From: Microbacterium sp. SY138
GTDB taxonomy: Bacteria > Actinomycetota > Actinomycetes > Actinomycetales > Microbacteriaceae
Assembly (NCBI RefSeq): GCF_039729145.1
Contig: NZ_CP155793.1
Coordinates: forward strand, 3,100,001 to 3,164,000
Length of the DNA stretch: 64,000 nt
Direction: 5' to 3'
Below are positions 38,626-47,203 of the stretch, piece by piece (the stretch's first letter is position 1; the number at the start of each line of letters is the position of its first letter). Made by a program: the position numbers and the translations under genes. The notes beneath the pieces are model-generated. The model saw nothing but the letters and a program-made list of their open reading frames with translations. It made no database searches and was not told the DNA's origin.

Positions 38626-39051
38626 ATGCTGCCCTCATCGCCGGATCCGATGCCGCGAGCGCGGGCCGAGCGGATGCTGATCGCCCGGGTGATCACCGCC
38701 GTCGGCCTCGCGCTCCTGCTCGTGGTCGGCGCCTGGTCGACCTCGCGGGGTTCGGCCGATGTGCACGCGACGCTGTGTCTCGCCTCCGGCGTCTCGGAGT
38801 CGACGGCTGCCGCCCCGACGGCAGGTGACGCGGCGACAGCGCCCACGATCGACGTGCTCAGCTCCGGTGTCGGGATCTGCCTGCTCGCGGTGCTCGGCGG
38901 CGTCGCGCTGGTCCTGCTGTTCCGCCGGCTCGCCGGGGGCACCCGGCCGCTCGGCACCCGCGCCCCGCGCACGGTGTCGCCGAGTCGCGCGGGTCCGCGC
39001 GCCTTCGTCCCCGCCCTGACTCTCACGCAGCTCTCCATCTCCCGCACCTGA
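38626..39051 (+). CDS. Hypothetical membrane protein
   Basis: This 141-residue protein has two hydrophobic segments (about residues 22-40 and 83-100) flanking an extracytoplasmic loop with one cysteine. A further Cys lies at the start of the second helix, and a Pro/Ser/Thr-rich cytosolic tail follows. No domain was recognised. TAGACT lies 9 nt upstream of the ATG. It precedes the DsbA-like gene by 73 nt, so a role in envelope redox work is possible but unproven. Confidence 0.45.
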   Translation: MLPSSPDPMPRARAERMLIARVITAVGLALLLVVGAWSTSRGSADVHATLCLASGVSESTAAAPTAGDAATAPTIDVLSSGVGICLLAVLGGVALVLLFRRLAGGTRPLGTRAPRTVSPSRAGPRAFVPALTLTQLSISRT

Positions 39052-39124
39052 CCCGCCGACGCGCGCATCGAGCCGCCCGAAAGCGGCACCCTTCCCTCGT
39101 CGTACCCGTGTGTCTGGAGACCCC

Positions 39125-39778
39125 ATGAAGAACTCTGTCAAAGCGACCCTGATCGCCATCGCCGTCGCCATCGTCCTGCTGATCGCCGGAATTGTCTTCG
39201 CGATCAGCCAACAGCAACCCGCCGCGCCCGCGGAGGGCGGAGAGCCGCAGCAGACCGTCCGCACCGATTCCCATGTGCTCGACGACGGGGGCGAGGGCGC
39301 CGTGACCGTGGTCGAGTTCCTCGACTTCGAGTGCGAGGCGTGCGGGGCGTTCTACCCCGTCGTCGAAGACCTCAGGGAGAAGTACGACGGCGAGATCACG
39401 TATGTCGTCCGATACTTCCCCCTGCCCGGGCACATCAACTCCACCCAGGCCGCGCTGGCCGCCGAGGCCGCCGGGCAGCAGGACCGCTTCGAGGACATGT
39501 ACCGCCGTCTGTTCGAGACGCAGGCGCAGTGGGGCGAGCAGCCCGAGGAGACCCCCGAGGTGTTCCGCGGGTTCGCCCAGGATCTCGGGCTCGACATGGG
39601 CGCGTACGATGCCGCGATCGCCGACCCGGCCACCGCGGAGCGCGTGCAGTCCGACAAGGCCGACGGCGAGAAGCTCGGGGTGAACAGCACGCCGACGTTC
39701 TTCATCGACGGCGAGAAGATCGTGTTGCAGGAGTGGGATGACCTCGAACAGGCCATCGAGAAGGCCGTGAACGGCTGA
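39125..39778 (+). CDS. DsbA-family thioredoxin-fold protein, membrane-anchored
   Basis: A 217-residue protein with an N-terminal membrane anchor (residues 7-27), a Pro/Glu linker and a DsbA fold. The active site is CEAC at residues 70-73 (FLDFECEACGAF), and the cis-Pro loop is GVNSTPTFFIDG. The ATG at 39125 has TGGAG 5-9 nt upstream and is preferred to an upstream in-frame start. It is similar in layout to the protein at 614-1282 but differs in the active-site dipeptide (EA versus PV), which usually alters redox potential. Confidence 0.87.
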   Translation: MKNSVKATLIAIAVAIVLLIAGIVFAISQQQPAAPAEGGEPQQTVRTDSHVLDDGGEGAVTVVEFLDFECEACGAFYPVVEDLREKYDGEITYVVRYFPLPGHINSTQAALAAEAAGQQDRFEDMYRRLFETQAQWGEQPEETPEVFRGFAQDLGLDMGAYDAAIADPATAERVQSDKADGEKLGVNSTPTFFIDGEKIVLQEWDDLEQAIEKAVNG

Positions 39779-39789
39779 CATGGAAAGGC

Positions 39790-39825
39790 GGATCGCGCGG
39801 CTTCCGTGTCGAAGCCGCGCGATCC
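39790..39825 (+). terminator. Hairpin after the DsbA-like gene
   Basis: Perfect 15-bp arms GGATCGCGCGGCTTC and GAAGCCGCGCGATCC with a 6-nt loop, 11 nt after the stop. No T-tract. Confidence 0.6.
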
Positions 39826-39868
39826 CGCCGCACCGATATTCTGGCCGCCTACCCAGGAGAGGGCCAGA

Positions 39869-40681
39869 ATGACCATCGACATCACGACCGCCTTGCAGAC
39901 GACCCACAACGCCCGCGAACTCGCCGGGATCCCGACCTCGGGCGGCGGCACGCTCGCCTCCGGTCTGCTCTTCCGATCGGACGCGCTCGCCGCGCTGACC
40001 GACGAGGGGATGCAGGCGCTGGCCGACCTCCGCATCGGCACCGTGATCGATCTGCGCACCGAGGGCGAACGCGCACGCGCCGCGGATCGCCTGCCCGACG
40101 ACGGCAGCGTGACGCTCCTGACTCTGCCCATGCAGGGCGGCGCGATGGACGAGATGGTGAAGCAGCTGCTCCCTGCAACCGGCGGAGCGGGACTCTCGGT
40201 GACCCAGGTCGCCGAGGTGCTGAAGCAGGTGCCGACGCTGGAGGAGCTGTACGTCTCGATCCTGGCGGCCAGCGCCACCCCGTTCGCGACCATCGCGCGG
40301 ACGGTGCTCGAAGCCTCGCGCACCGAACGACCCGGCGTGCTGTTCCACTGCACTGCGGGCAAGGACCGCACGGGGCTCGCCGCCGCGATCCTGCTGCTCG
40401 TCGCCGAAGCACCTCGCGAGGCGATCGTCGAGGACTACACGCAGACGGAGAAGAATCTGGCGCGGGGTTTCGCCGAAGCCCTCACCGCACTGATCACCTC
40501 GCTCGGCGTCCCCCTCACGCCGGCCCTGAAGACGCTCGCGACCGAGGCTCCGGCATCCGCCATCGAGGCTGCGATGGACTGGATCGACGACAACCACGGC
40601 GACGTCGCGGGCTATCTGCGAAGCGGCGGTCTGACCGACGACGAGATCGCCGACCTTCGTCGAGTGCTTCGCGGGGAGTAG
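39869..40681 (+). CDS. Tyrosine-protein phosphatase, PtpB/LipA-like
   Basis: A 270-residue protein with the P-loop VLFHCTAGKDRTGLAAAIL near residues 152-170. It fits the HCxxGKDRTG form found in bacterial tyrosine/phosphoinositide phosphatases such as mycobacterial PtpB. The N-terminal LFRSDALAALTDEG and DLRIGTVIDLRTEGER are also family features. The ATG at 39869 has GGAGAGG upstream. The target, protein or phospholipid, cannot be told from sequence. Confidence 0.87.
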   Translation: MTIDITTALQTTHNARELAGIPTSGGGTLASGLLFRSDALAALTDEGMQALADLRIGTVIDLRTEGERARAADRLPDDGSVTLLTLPMQGGAMDEMVKQLLPATGGAGLSVTQVAEVLKQVPTLEELYVSILAASATPFATIARTVLEASRTERPGVLFHCTAGKDRTGLAAAILLLVAEAPREAIVEDYTQTEKNLARGFAEALTALITSLGVPLTPALKTLATEAPASAIEAAMDWIDDNHGDVAGYLRSGGLTDDEIADLRRVLRGE

Positions 40682-40714
40682 GAGCGCCCGTGCCCGTGCG
40701 GACGCAGCCCTCGC

Positions 40715-40720
40715 TACGCT
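40715..40720 (+). promoter_or_regulatory. Leaderless -10 box TACGCT
   Basis: It lies 6 nt before the ATG at 40727. Confidence 0.5.
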
Positions 40721-40726
40721 GAGCGC

Positions 40727-42802
40727 ATGACCGAGGAGCACTCCCCCTCCCCCCATCCGGTGATGGCCGTCGTCCGGCGCATTCCGGCGACGCTGACGAT
40801 GGTGCTGCTGATCATCGCGGTGGGGGTCGTCTGGAGCGGCCTCTGGGCGCCGTTCGAGGACACCGCACTCTTCCAGACAGTCGCCTACGGGCTCCCGAAC
40901 CTCGCCGACGGCAAGTGGTGGACGCCCCTGACCGGCACGTTCTTCGTGAACCAGCCCTGGGTGTACCTGTTCACGATCGCAGGCTTCTGGGGTATGGGTT
41001 ACCTGGAGTTCCGTCGCGGATCGCGCGTGGCGCTCGCCTACTACTGGCTCGGTCAGCTGTTCGCGATCTTCGCCACCGCCCTGCTGCTGTACGTGCTCTC
41101 GCAGTTCCCGTGGGCGTGGGCGGCGGAGCAGGCCCAGGCGCTCGACGTGGGAGCATCCGGCGGCACCATGGCGTGCATCGCCGCCGCGGTCGGCCTGTTC
41201 CGTCCGCCGTGGCGGGTGCGCGGCTGGCTCATCCTGCTCGGCTTCGTGTTCATCGCGATGCTCTTCTGGGGCAAGGTCGCCGACCTCGAGCACCTGCTCG
41301 CGGTGCTGCTGATCCTCGTCGTCGACCGATCGCTGCGGGTGCGGCACACGACGGTCCGCGAGCAGCGGCTGATCGCCGTGGTGGCGATCCTCGTCCTGGG
41401 CGCCGTCGAGATCATCACGACCTTCCTGCCCACGGACGGACCCTTCGGACCGACCGATCCCGCGTCGGGAGGATTCATCGACCTCGCGATCGACCTCGTC
41501 GTGATCCTCGTGCTCGTGAACGGGCTCCGTCGCGGGCGGCGCTTCGCGTGGGTGCTCGCGATCCTGCTCGGCCTGTTCAACATCTCGGGCGCCGCGCTGG
41601 TGCTCACCCTCATCATCATCACGAGCCAGGCGGAGCTCGATCTGCGCTGGGACGGTGAGACCGAGCTCGCGATGGCCAACGGCTTCCTGTGGCTCATCAT
41701 GCTCGTATACCTGGTGTGGGTGCGACGCGCGTTCCGAGCCAAGCGCCGCGCCAAGCTGGGCATCCAGCCCGCTCCGAACGTCGATGACATGAAGCGCGAG
41801 CTGCGCACTCATGGCGGCGGAACGCTCTCGTGGATGACCACCTGGGAGGGCAACAGCTATGCCCGGGTGGCCGGCGGCATCGTCGCGTACCAGCGTCGCA
41901 ACGGCGTCGCCCTGGCCCTGGCCGACCCGATCGGCCCTGCGGAGACACGCGCAGAAGCCGTGAACGATTTCATCCACGCCGTGGAGCTCGCCGGCCTCGT
42001 TCCCTGCTTCTTCAGTGCGGATGAGGCCACGCGGGCGGCCGTCCCCTCGACCTGGCGCAGCATCGTCGTGGCCGACGACACGATCGTCGACCTGCCGGGG
42101 CTGGAGTTCACGGGCAAGCGCTGGAACTCGGTGCGCACCTCACTGAACAAGGCCGGTCGCGAGGAGATGACCTTCCGGATGACACACCTCAAAGCGGAGC
42201 CGTGGGGTGTGCAGCAGCAGCTCAGAGCGATCTCGGAGGCCTGGGTCGGAGACAAGGACCTGCCCGAGATGCGCTTCACGCTCGGCACCCTCGACGAGGC
42301 CGAGGATCCGGAGGTGCGGCTCGCCCTGGCGCTCGCTCCCAACGGCGACGTCGACGGTTTCCTCTCCTGGCTGCCGGTGTACGGCGACGACGGTGCGGTG
42401 CGGGGCTGGACCCTCGACCTCATGCGTCGCCGCGAAGGCGGTTTCGGGCCCGTCATGGAGTATCTGATCGGTTCCTCGGCCAAGCAGTTCGCCGAGGAGG
42501 GCGCGCAGATCATGTCGCTCTCCGGCGCGCCCCTCGCCCACGACTATCCGCCGGATGCCGGGATGATCGCCGCTCTCAGCGACCGGCTGGCCGATGCGCT
42601 GGAACCGGTGTACGGCTTCGGGTCGCTGCATCGGTTCAAGCAGAAGTTCCACCCCCGGTACGAGACCATGTATCTCCTCTTCCGCGACGAGAGCGACCTC
42701 ACCCGCATCGGTGGAGCACTCACGCGGGCGTTCCTGCCGGATGCGACGCTGCGCCAGTTCGCGGGTGCCGGGCTCGAACTCGTACGGGGCGGGAAGGACT
42801 GA
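40727..42802 (+). CDS. Rhomboid-like membrane domain fused to a DUF2156 (lysyl-transferase-like) domain
   Basis: A 691-residue membrane protein. Residues 20-205 form a rhomboid-like bundle: NQPWVYLFTIAGFWGMGYLE corresponds to the rhomboid L1 region, VGASGGTMAC carries Ser144 of the GxSG motif, and LEHLLAVLL carries His189. A second membrane block covers 205-335. The cytosolic C-terminal part (about 360-690) matches DUF2156, the GNAT-like catalytic domain of MprF aminoacyl-phosphatidylglycerol synthases (GKRWNSVRTSLNKAGREEM, SLSGAPLAHD, LHRFKQKFHPRYETMYL). It probably modifies membrane lipids; whether the rhomboid site is active is unknown. Confidence 0.8.
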   Translation: MTEEHSPSPHPVMAVVRRIPATLTMVLLIIAVGVVWSGLWAPFEDTALFQTVAYGLPNLADGKWWTPLTGTFFVNQPWVYLFTIAGFWGMGYLEFRRGSRVALAYYWLGQLFAIFATALLLYVLSQFPWAWAAEQAQALDVGASGGTMACIAAAVGLFRPPWRVRGWLILLGFVFIAMLFWGKVADLEHLLAVLLILVVDRSLRVRHTTVREQRLIAVVAILVLGAVEIITTFLPTDGPFGPTDPASGGFIDLAIDLVVILVLVNGLRRGRRFAWVLAILLGLFNISGAALVLTLIIITSQAELDLRWDGETELAMANGFLWLIMLVYLVWVRRAFRAKRRAKLGIQPAPNVDDMKRELRTHGGGTLSWMTTWEGNSYARVAGGIVAYQRRNGVALALADPIGPAETRAEAVNDFIHAVELAGLVPCFFSADEATRAAVPSTWRSIVVADDTIVDLPGLEFTGKRWNSVRTSLNKAGREEMTFRMTHLKAEPWGVQQQLRAISEAWVGDKDLPEMRFTLGTLDEAEDPEVRLALALAPNGDVDGFLSWLPVYGDDGAVRGWTLDLMRRREGGFGPVMEYLIGSSAKQFAEEGAQIMSLSGAPLAHDYPPDAGMIAALSDRLADALEPVYGFGSLHRFKQKFHPRYETMYLLFRDESDLTRIGGALTRAFLPDATLRQFAGAGLELVRGGKD

Positions 42803-42809
42803 CGGAGCC

Positions 42810-42873
42810 CACGCCGTCCGAGAACGCGTCGGGTGGGTCGATCTCCGGATGGCGTCTGTTCTCCGACGGCGTG
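42810..42873 (+). terminator. Long inverted repeat after the DUF2156 gene
   Basis: Sixteen-base arms (CACGCCGTCCGAGAAC and GTTCTCCGACGGCGTG, one mismatch) enclose a 32-nt loop, 8 nt after the stop. Confidence 0.5.
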
Positions 42874-42885
42874 AGACCACGTGAG

Positions 42886-42891
42886 TACGAT
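42886..42891 (+). promoter_or_regulatory. Leaderless -10 box TACGAT
   Basis: It lies 7 nt before the GTG at 42899 and decides that start over the in-frame GTG at 42881. Confidence 0.4.
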
Positions 42892-42898
42892 CGGTGTC

Positions 42899-43714
42899 GT
42901 GCTCGATGAAGACCGCCTCCGCTCGATGGCCGACGAACTGAGCCGGGTTCCCGGCGTGCGTGCCGTCGCATTGGGCGGCAGCCGCGCCCGCGGGACGCAC
43001 CGACCCGACTCCGACATCGATCTGGGGCTCTACGTGGACTCGGATGTCGACCGCGCCGGTATCGCGCGCGTGGCGAGCGGGTGGACGGGCGAACCCGTCG
43101 AGGTCGCCGAGCGCGGCGGATGGGGACCCTGGGTCGACGGCGGCGCCTGGCTGATCGTCGACGGCGTCCCGGTCGACCTCATCCTCCGCGACGTCACCCG
43201 CGTCGGAGAGCAATGCGCTCGCGCCGTCCGCGGCGAGTTCGCCTTCCACACCCAACCGGGTCACCCCCTCGGCTTCCTCGATGTCGCCTATGCGGGCGAG
43301 GTGGCCACCAGCGTGCCGCTTCGCGATCCGGAGGGACTCCTGGTCGGTCTGGCACGGAGCGTCATCCCCTATCCCGCGGCGCTGCGCGAGGCGTTCCTCA
43401 CGAGCCTCTGGCAGGTCGACTTCCTGCTGAACGCGGCCGTGAAGGGCGCGAAGGCGGGAGACGTCGCATACGTCTCCCTCTGCGGAACCACGACGGCCAT
43501 GCTGACCGCGCACGCCTGGCACGCCGCGGCCGGGAACTGGGTGACGAACGAGAAGGGGCTGGTGCCGAACGTGGCACGCCTCCCGATCGACTCGGCGGGA
43601 TTCAGCGCGTCGGCGGCACTGGCACTCGGGAATCTCGGCACGACGCCGGAGGAGTTGCTCGCCTCGATCACGCGGCTGCGGGAGCTGCCGCGTCCGGCAG
43701 CTCCCGCAGCCTGA
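42899..43714 (+). CDS. Nucleotidyltransferase of the polymerase-beta fold
   Basis: A protein of about 271 residues. The catalytic motif is ALGGSRARGTHRPDSDIDLG, with the GS and DxD pair, and the third carboxylate is in GVPVDLILRD. A helical C-terminal domain resembling those of DNA-polymerase-beta-like aminoglycoside or minimal nucleotidyltransferases follows. The target is unknown. An alternative GTG start at 42881 adds six residues. It converges with the MFS gene 3 nt away. Confidence 0.8.
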   Translation: MLDEDRLRSMADELSRVPGVRAVALGGSRARGTHRPDSDIDLGLYVDSDVDRAGIARVASGWTGEPVEVAERGGWGPWVDGGAWLIVDGVPVDLILRDVTRVGEQCARAVRGEFAFHTQPGHPLGFLDVAYAGEVATSVPLRDPEGLLVGLARSVIPYPAALREAFLTSLWQVDFLLNAAVKGAKAGDVAYVSLCGTTTAMLTAHAWHAAAGNWVTNEKGLVPNVARLPIDSAGFSASAALALGNLGTTPEELLASITRLRELPRPAAPAA

Positions 43715-43717
43715 TGC

Positions 43718-45004
43718 TCAGCCGACGGTCTCGACGGCTTCGACCGGAGTCGCTCCCACACCATCGGTGACCGGGCGCTTCGCGGTGTTCGCGATGTGTG
43801 CACGGCTGACCACGATCACGGCGACGATCATGAGTGCGACACCGAGCCAGTACGGGGCGGCGTGGCTGACCAGCGCGTAGAGCGCCCCCGCGATGAGCGG
43901 GGCGGCCGTGCCCATGGCCGCGTTCAGTGACTGCGTCGCTCCGCCGAGCCAGCCCTGCTCGTCGTCGCCCACCGCGTTCGACATGGCACCGTCCATCGCC
44001 GCCTGGGATGCTCCCTGGCCGGCAGCGAGCATGAGCGCACCGACGATGAACACCCACGGCTGGGCGAAGATCGACGCGACGATGGCGAGCGCCGCGAGAC
44101 CGACCATCTGCGCGACGATGCCGCTGATGATCACGCCGCGCTCACCGATGCGCGGGAGCAGGATGCCGAGCAGCACACCCTGGATGAGGATGTCGATGAT
44201 GCCGACGGCCGCGGTCAGGAGTCCGATCTGCGTCGGCCCCCACTGGATGGAGTCCAGCGCGAGGACGCTGAAGTTGTTCACGAAGAAGCCGAACGGCAGG
44301 GCGAGCAGACCGAAGCCGATCATCAGTCCGCGCAGCTCCTTGCGCCCGAACGCCTCTTTGAAGACCGCGAACGGCTGCACGTCACGCAGCCGGATGGCGC
44401 TGATGCGGTTCCCGGGCTTGAGGCTCTCCGGAAGCAGGAAGATGCTGAGGATCGCGATCGTGAGGGCGACGGCGGAGGTGAGGAAGACGGGGAGCTGAAT
44501 GCTCACCGCGGCGAGCAGACCGCCGATCCCCGGGCCGACCATGGTGCCGATTCCCGTGAGAGCGCCGAGGAGACCGAAGCGCTTCGCCCGCTGTTCCGGC
44601 GGGGTGATGTCGGCGAGGTAGGCGAAGAGGGCGGGGAGATCTCCCGCGGTCAGGCCTTGGATCATGCGCGCGAGCACGAGGACCCAGATCGCACCGCCGA
44701 TGCCGAACAGCGCCATCGAGAATGCGGCGCCGAACGCGGCGACGATGATGACGGGTCGACGACCGAAGCGGTCGGAGAGCCGGCCGAGGAAGGGGGCGAC
44801 CAGGAAGGCGCAGAGGCCGTTGACAGCCTCGAGCACGCCCACCCAGATGGCGAGGTCGCTCTCGTGCGAGACGTATTGCAGCACGGCGAAGGGCAGGACG
44901 GGAAGGACGACCGTCATACCGATGACGGTGAGCATCGTGAGCACGATGAGCATGATCCACGCGCGGTTCTGATCCCGTCGCGTGAGGACGTTGGGTGAAG
45001 TCAT
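43718..45004 (-). CDS. MFS drug-efflux transporter, TetA-like
   Basis: A 428-residue proton antiporter with 12 predicted membrane segments. The DHA1 loop motif GRLSDRFGRRPVIIV (motif A) and the motif C region GPGIGGLLAAVSI identify the drug-efflux group. Its divergent TetR neighbour and shared operator suggest substrate-induced expression. The transcript should be leaderless. The substrate is not deducible. Confidence 0.88.
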   Translation of the reverse strand: MTSPNVLTRRDQNRAWIMLIVLTMLTVIGMTVVLPVLPFAVLQYVSHESDLAIWVGVLEAVNGLCAFLVAPFLGRLSDRFGRRPVIIVAAFGAAFSMALFGIGGAIWVLVLARMIQGLTAGDLPALFAYLADITPPEQRAKRFGLLGALTGIGTMVGPGIGGLLAAVSIQLPVFLTSAVALTIAILSIFLLPESLKPGNRISAIRLRDVQPFAVFKEAFGRKELRGLMIGFGLLALPFGFFVNNFSVLALDSIQWGPTQIGLLTAAVGIIDILIQGVLLGILLPRIGERGVIISGIVAQMVGLAALAIVASIFAQPWVFIVGALMLAAGQGASQAAMDGAMSNAVGDDEQGWLGGATQSLNAAMGTAAPLIAGALYALVSHAAPYWLGVALMIVAVIVVSRAHIANTAKRPVTDGVGATPVEAVETVG

Positions 45005-45010
45005 ACCGAA

Positions 45011-45038
45011 AGTGTACCGATACCAGTTTTGGTGTCAA
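45011..45038 (-). promoter_or_regulatory. MFS promoter with embedded operator
   Basis: TTGACA (45033-45038) and TACACT (45011-45016) are 16 nt apart, and the -10 ends 6 nt before the ATG. The near-palindrome GATACCAGTTTTGGTGTC (45019-45036) fills the spacer, the ideal place for TetR repression. Confidence 0.75.
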
Positions 45039-45062
45039 GCCAGGTTTGTAGTCGGTCCACGA

Positions 45063-45068
45063 TAGACT
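45063..45068 (+). promoter_or_regulatory. Leaderless -10 box TAGACT of the tetR gene
   Basis: It lies 6 nt before the ATG at 45075. No clear -35 is visible. Confidence 0.5.
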
Positions 45069-45074
45069 GCTGTC

Positions 45075-45680
45075 ATGACGAACCCAGAGCCCCTCGGACG
45101 CCGCGAGCGCAAGAAGGCCGCGACCCGCAAGGCGATCTCCGACGTCGCGACGATGATGTTCCTCGAGCGCGGCTTCGACAACGTCAGCATCCGCGAGGTC
45201 GCCGATGCGGCGGACGTCTCCCCTACGACCGTGTTCGCGCACTTCCCGCAGAAGGAGGCTCTCGTCTTCGACGAGGACGACGAACAGCGCGACCGTCTGG
45301 TCTCGGCCGTGCGCGACCGGCCCGCCGGACGCACGATCAACCGCGCGATCCACGACTTCTTCGCCGCCGAGATCAGGGCGAACTTCGACGAGCACGGTGA
45401 TGACGTCACCCGCGTGTTCATGCGCTTCCTCAACGAGACACCCGCCCTGCGCGATTATGCCGCGAAGATGTGGCTCCGACACGAGGATGCCCTCGCCGCG
45501 GCCATCGCCGACGAGCTCGGGCTCGCCGAGCCGGTCGCCGAGATCCGCGTCTACGCCCGATTCGTCCTGCAGATGCAACTGCTGATCAACGACAGCGAAG
45601 ATCCACTCGAGACGGTGGACGCGGGATTCCGGGTGCTCGCGAGTGGCTGGGACCCTGTCGAAGAGCGTCTCGCCAGGTGA
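45075..45680 (+). CDS. TetR-family transcriptional repressor
   Basis: A 201-residue regulator. The N-terminal HTH is ISDVATMMFLERGFDNVSIR with ADVSPTTVFAHFPQKEAL (about residues 18-60), and the C-terminal part is helical and ligand-binding. The gene is divergent from the MFS pump across 70 bp holding an operator, so it most likely represses the pump and perhaps itself. Confidence 0.9.
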   Translation: MTNPEPLGRRERKKAATRKAISDVATMMFLERGFDNVSIREVADAADVSPTTVFAHFPQKEALVFDEDDEQRDRLVSAVRDRPAGRTINRAIHDFFAAEIRANFDEHGDDVTRVFMRFLNETPALRDYAAKMWLRHEDALAAAIADELGLAEPVAEIRVYARFVLQMQLLINDSEDPLETVDAGFRVLASGWDPVEERLAR

Positions 45681-45695
45681 TTCTCCGGCGCCGGG

Positions 45696-46136
45696 TCAGT
45701 CGTCGCGAGGGCGCCGGCGAAGACTCTTGACGTCGGTGCGCCGCTGCTTGGCCTTCAGCCGGCGCTCCTTCGACCCCCGACTCGGCTTCGTCGGCCGTCG
45801 CGGTGGTGCCGGCGGGCGCAGAGCCTCTGCGACGAGGGCGACGAGCCGCTCCCGCGCCGCATCCCTGTTGCGCAACTGGGCACGGTGCTCGGACGCGGCG
45901 ATCGTCAGCACTCCATCGACCAGGCGAGCGCTCAGTCGGTCGAGCAGCCTCTCGCGCTGATGCGGTGAGAGCACCGCGGAGTTCGCCGCATCCCAGACCA
46001 GTTCAGCGCGGGAATCCGCGGTGTTGACGCCCTGTCCCCCCGGCCCGGATGACCGCGAGAAGCGCCACGACAACTCGGCCTCGGGGATCGTGAGACCCGA
46101 CGAGACCCGCAAACCGGGGCGATGGGCGGAAGGCAT
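45696..46136 (-). CDS. arfB: Peptidyl-tRNA hydrolase ArfB-like rescue factor
   Basis: Releases peptides from stalled ribosomes independently of a stop codon. The 146-residue protein has RFSRSSGPGGQGVNTADSRA with the catalytic GGQ at about residues 33-35. No codon-recognition domain is present. The basic C-terminal tail (KERRLKAKQRRTDVKSLRR) threads the empty mRNA channel in this family. The ATG at 46136 gives the usual length of about 140. Confidence 0.93.
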   Translation of the reverse strand: MPSAHRPGLRVSSGLTIPEAELSWRFSRSSGPGGQGVNTADSRAELVWDAANSAVLSPHQRERLLDRLSARLVDGVLTIAASEHRAQLRNRDAARERLVALVAEALRPPAPPRRPTKPSRGSKERRLKAKQRRTDVKSLRRRPRDD

Positions 46137-46245
46137 GTGTCCATCATCGGGCCTCGCGGGGCCATCGCGCCTCACCCGGATAGCATGGCGAGGGCGGCAG
46201 GACCTGTTTTCCCGAGCAGTCGGCGCCGCCTCATGCGGAGCACGA

Positions 46246-47088
46246 ATGAACTCATACCGGCAGGACGACTGGGCAGCGAGCCCGTCGTATCCGTCGACCG
46301 TGAACGAGCCGTATCTGATGGGCACCGGCGTGGTCACCGCCGAGGACACCGGCACCCGCCCGCTCTCCCCTCCGCACAGCCACGCCGACCCGATGCTGGC
46401 CTGGTGCTATCGCGGCACGGTGTGGGTGCACCTGCAGGACACGAGGTGGCGCCTCGCTCCCGGTCAGGGCGTGTGGATCCCCGCACGCACCCCGCACACG
46501 GCCCATCACGAACCCGACTCGACCGGCTGCTACACGTACATCCCCGACTCATCGCTGATCGCCCCGATCGACGACATCACACGGGTGCTGGTGCCGCGCG
46601 CGGTGCAGGAGATGCTGCTCCACCTCGGCATCAACGACATGCCCACCGACCTGCGCGTGCGCATCCAGTCGGTGCTCATCGAGATGCTGCAGCAGCCGCT
46701 TCCCGAGGCCGCGAGCGAATGGGGCGAGGTGCCGATGCCGGCGGATGAGCGGGTCGCCCCGCTCGTGCAGGCCGTTCTCGCCGACCCCGGCGACCCCCGC
46801 AGTGCGATCGAGCTGTTCCTCGCGCACGGGCTCCACGAGCGTACGGTCCTGCGCATCTTCCAGAACGACGTCGGCATGAGCTTCGGGCGGTGGCGCACCG
46901 GCGTGCGGATGACCCTCGGGGCGCGTCTGATCGTCGACGGCACTCCGATCGGTGCGGCCGCGCACCGCTGCGGCTACGCCACGACGAGCGCCTTCTCCGC
47001 CGCGTTCAAGGAGCGCTTCGGGCTCACTCCCCGGCAGCACGTGGCGCGCGTGCAGGCCGACGCGGCGCACCAGCTGTACTGGCGGTGA
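46246..47088 (+). CDS. AraC-family regulator of the siderophore locus
   Basis: A 280-residue regulator with an N-terminal cupin sensor (PPHSHADPMLAWCYRGTVWV; WIPARTPHTAHHEP) and a C-terminal double HTH (HGLHERTVLRIFQNDVGMSF; RCGYATTSAFSAAFKERFGL). The ATG at 46246 has GGAG 5 nt upstream. It lies directly before the iron uptake operon, and a 21-bp-spaced direct repeat in between fits AraC binding. A role as siderophore- or iron-responsive activator is inferred from position. Confidence 0.85.
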   Translation: MNSYRQDDWAASPSYPSTVNEPYLMGTGVVTAEDTGTRPLSPPHSHADPMLAWCYRGTVWVHLQDTRWRLAPGQGVWIPARTPHTAHHEPDSTGCYTYIPDSSLIAPIDDITRVLVPRAVQEMLLHLGINDMPTDLRVRIQSVLIEMLQQPLPEAASEWGEVPMPADERVAPLVQAVLADPGDPRSAIELFLAHGLHERTVLRIFQNDVGMSFGRWRTGVRMTLGARLIVDGTPIGAAAHRCGYATTSAFSAAFKERFGLTPRQHVARVQADAAHQLYWR

Positions 47089-47134
47089 CGGCGGGGCGAT
47101 CCTGATCCCCTGACGGCGAATCCGACCGTCGTTG

Positions 47135-47171
47135 TCGGTTCCGCGATACAAGTCGTCGCTCCCGCGACACT
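47135..47171 (+). promoter_or_regulatory. Direct repeat, likely AraC-regulator binding site
   Basis: TCGGTTCCGCGATACA (47135-47150) and TCGCTCCCGCGACACT (47156-47171) match at 12 of 16 positions. Their starts are 21 bp apart, two helical turns, as AraC proteins require. The repeat lies 33 bp upstream of the iron box. Confidence 0.6.
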
Positions 47172-47203
47172 GAGCGCAGGATCCGCGTTCTAGCATCGTT
47201 CTG

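Noticed and set aside
39023..41977. Minus-strand open frame of 984 codons
   Set aside because: Lies antisense to the DsbA-like, phosphatase and DUF2156 genes, which have clear motifs; the frame is charged low-complexity sequence.
42881..42898. Six-residue longer start of the nucleotidyltransferase
   Set aside because: A TACGAT box lies inside this extension at leaderless distance from the GTG at 42899, and no ribosome binding site precedes 42881.
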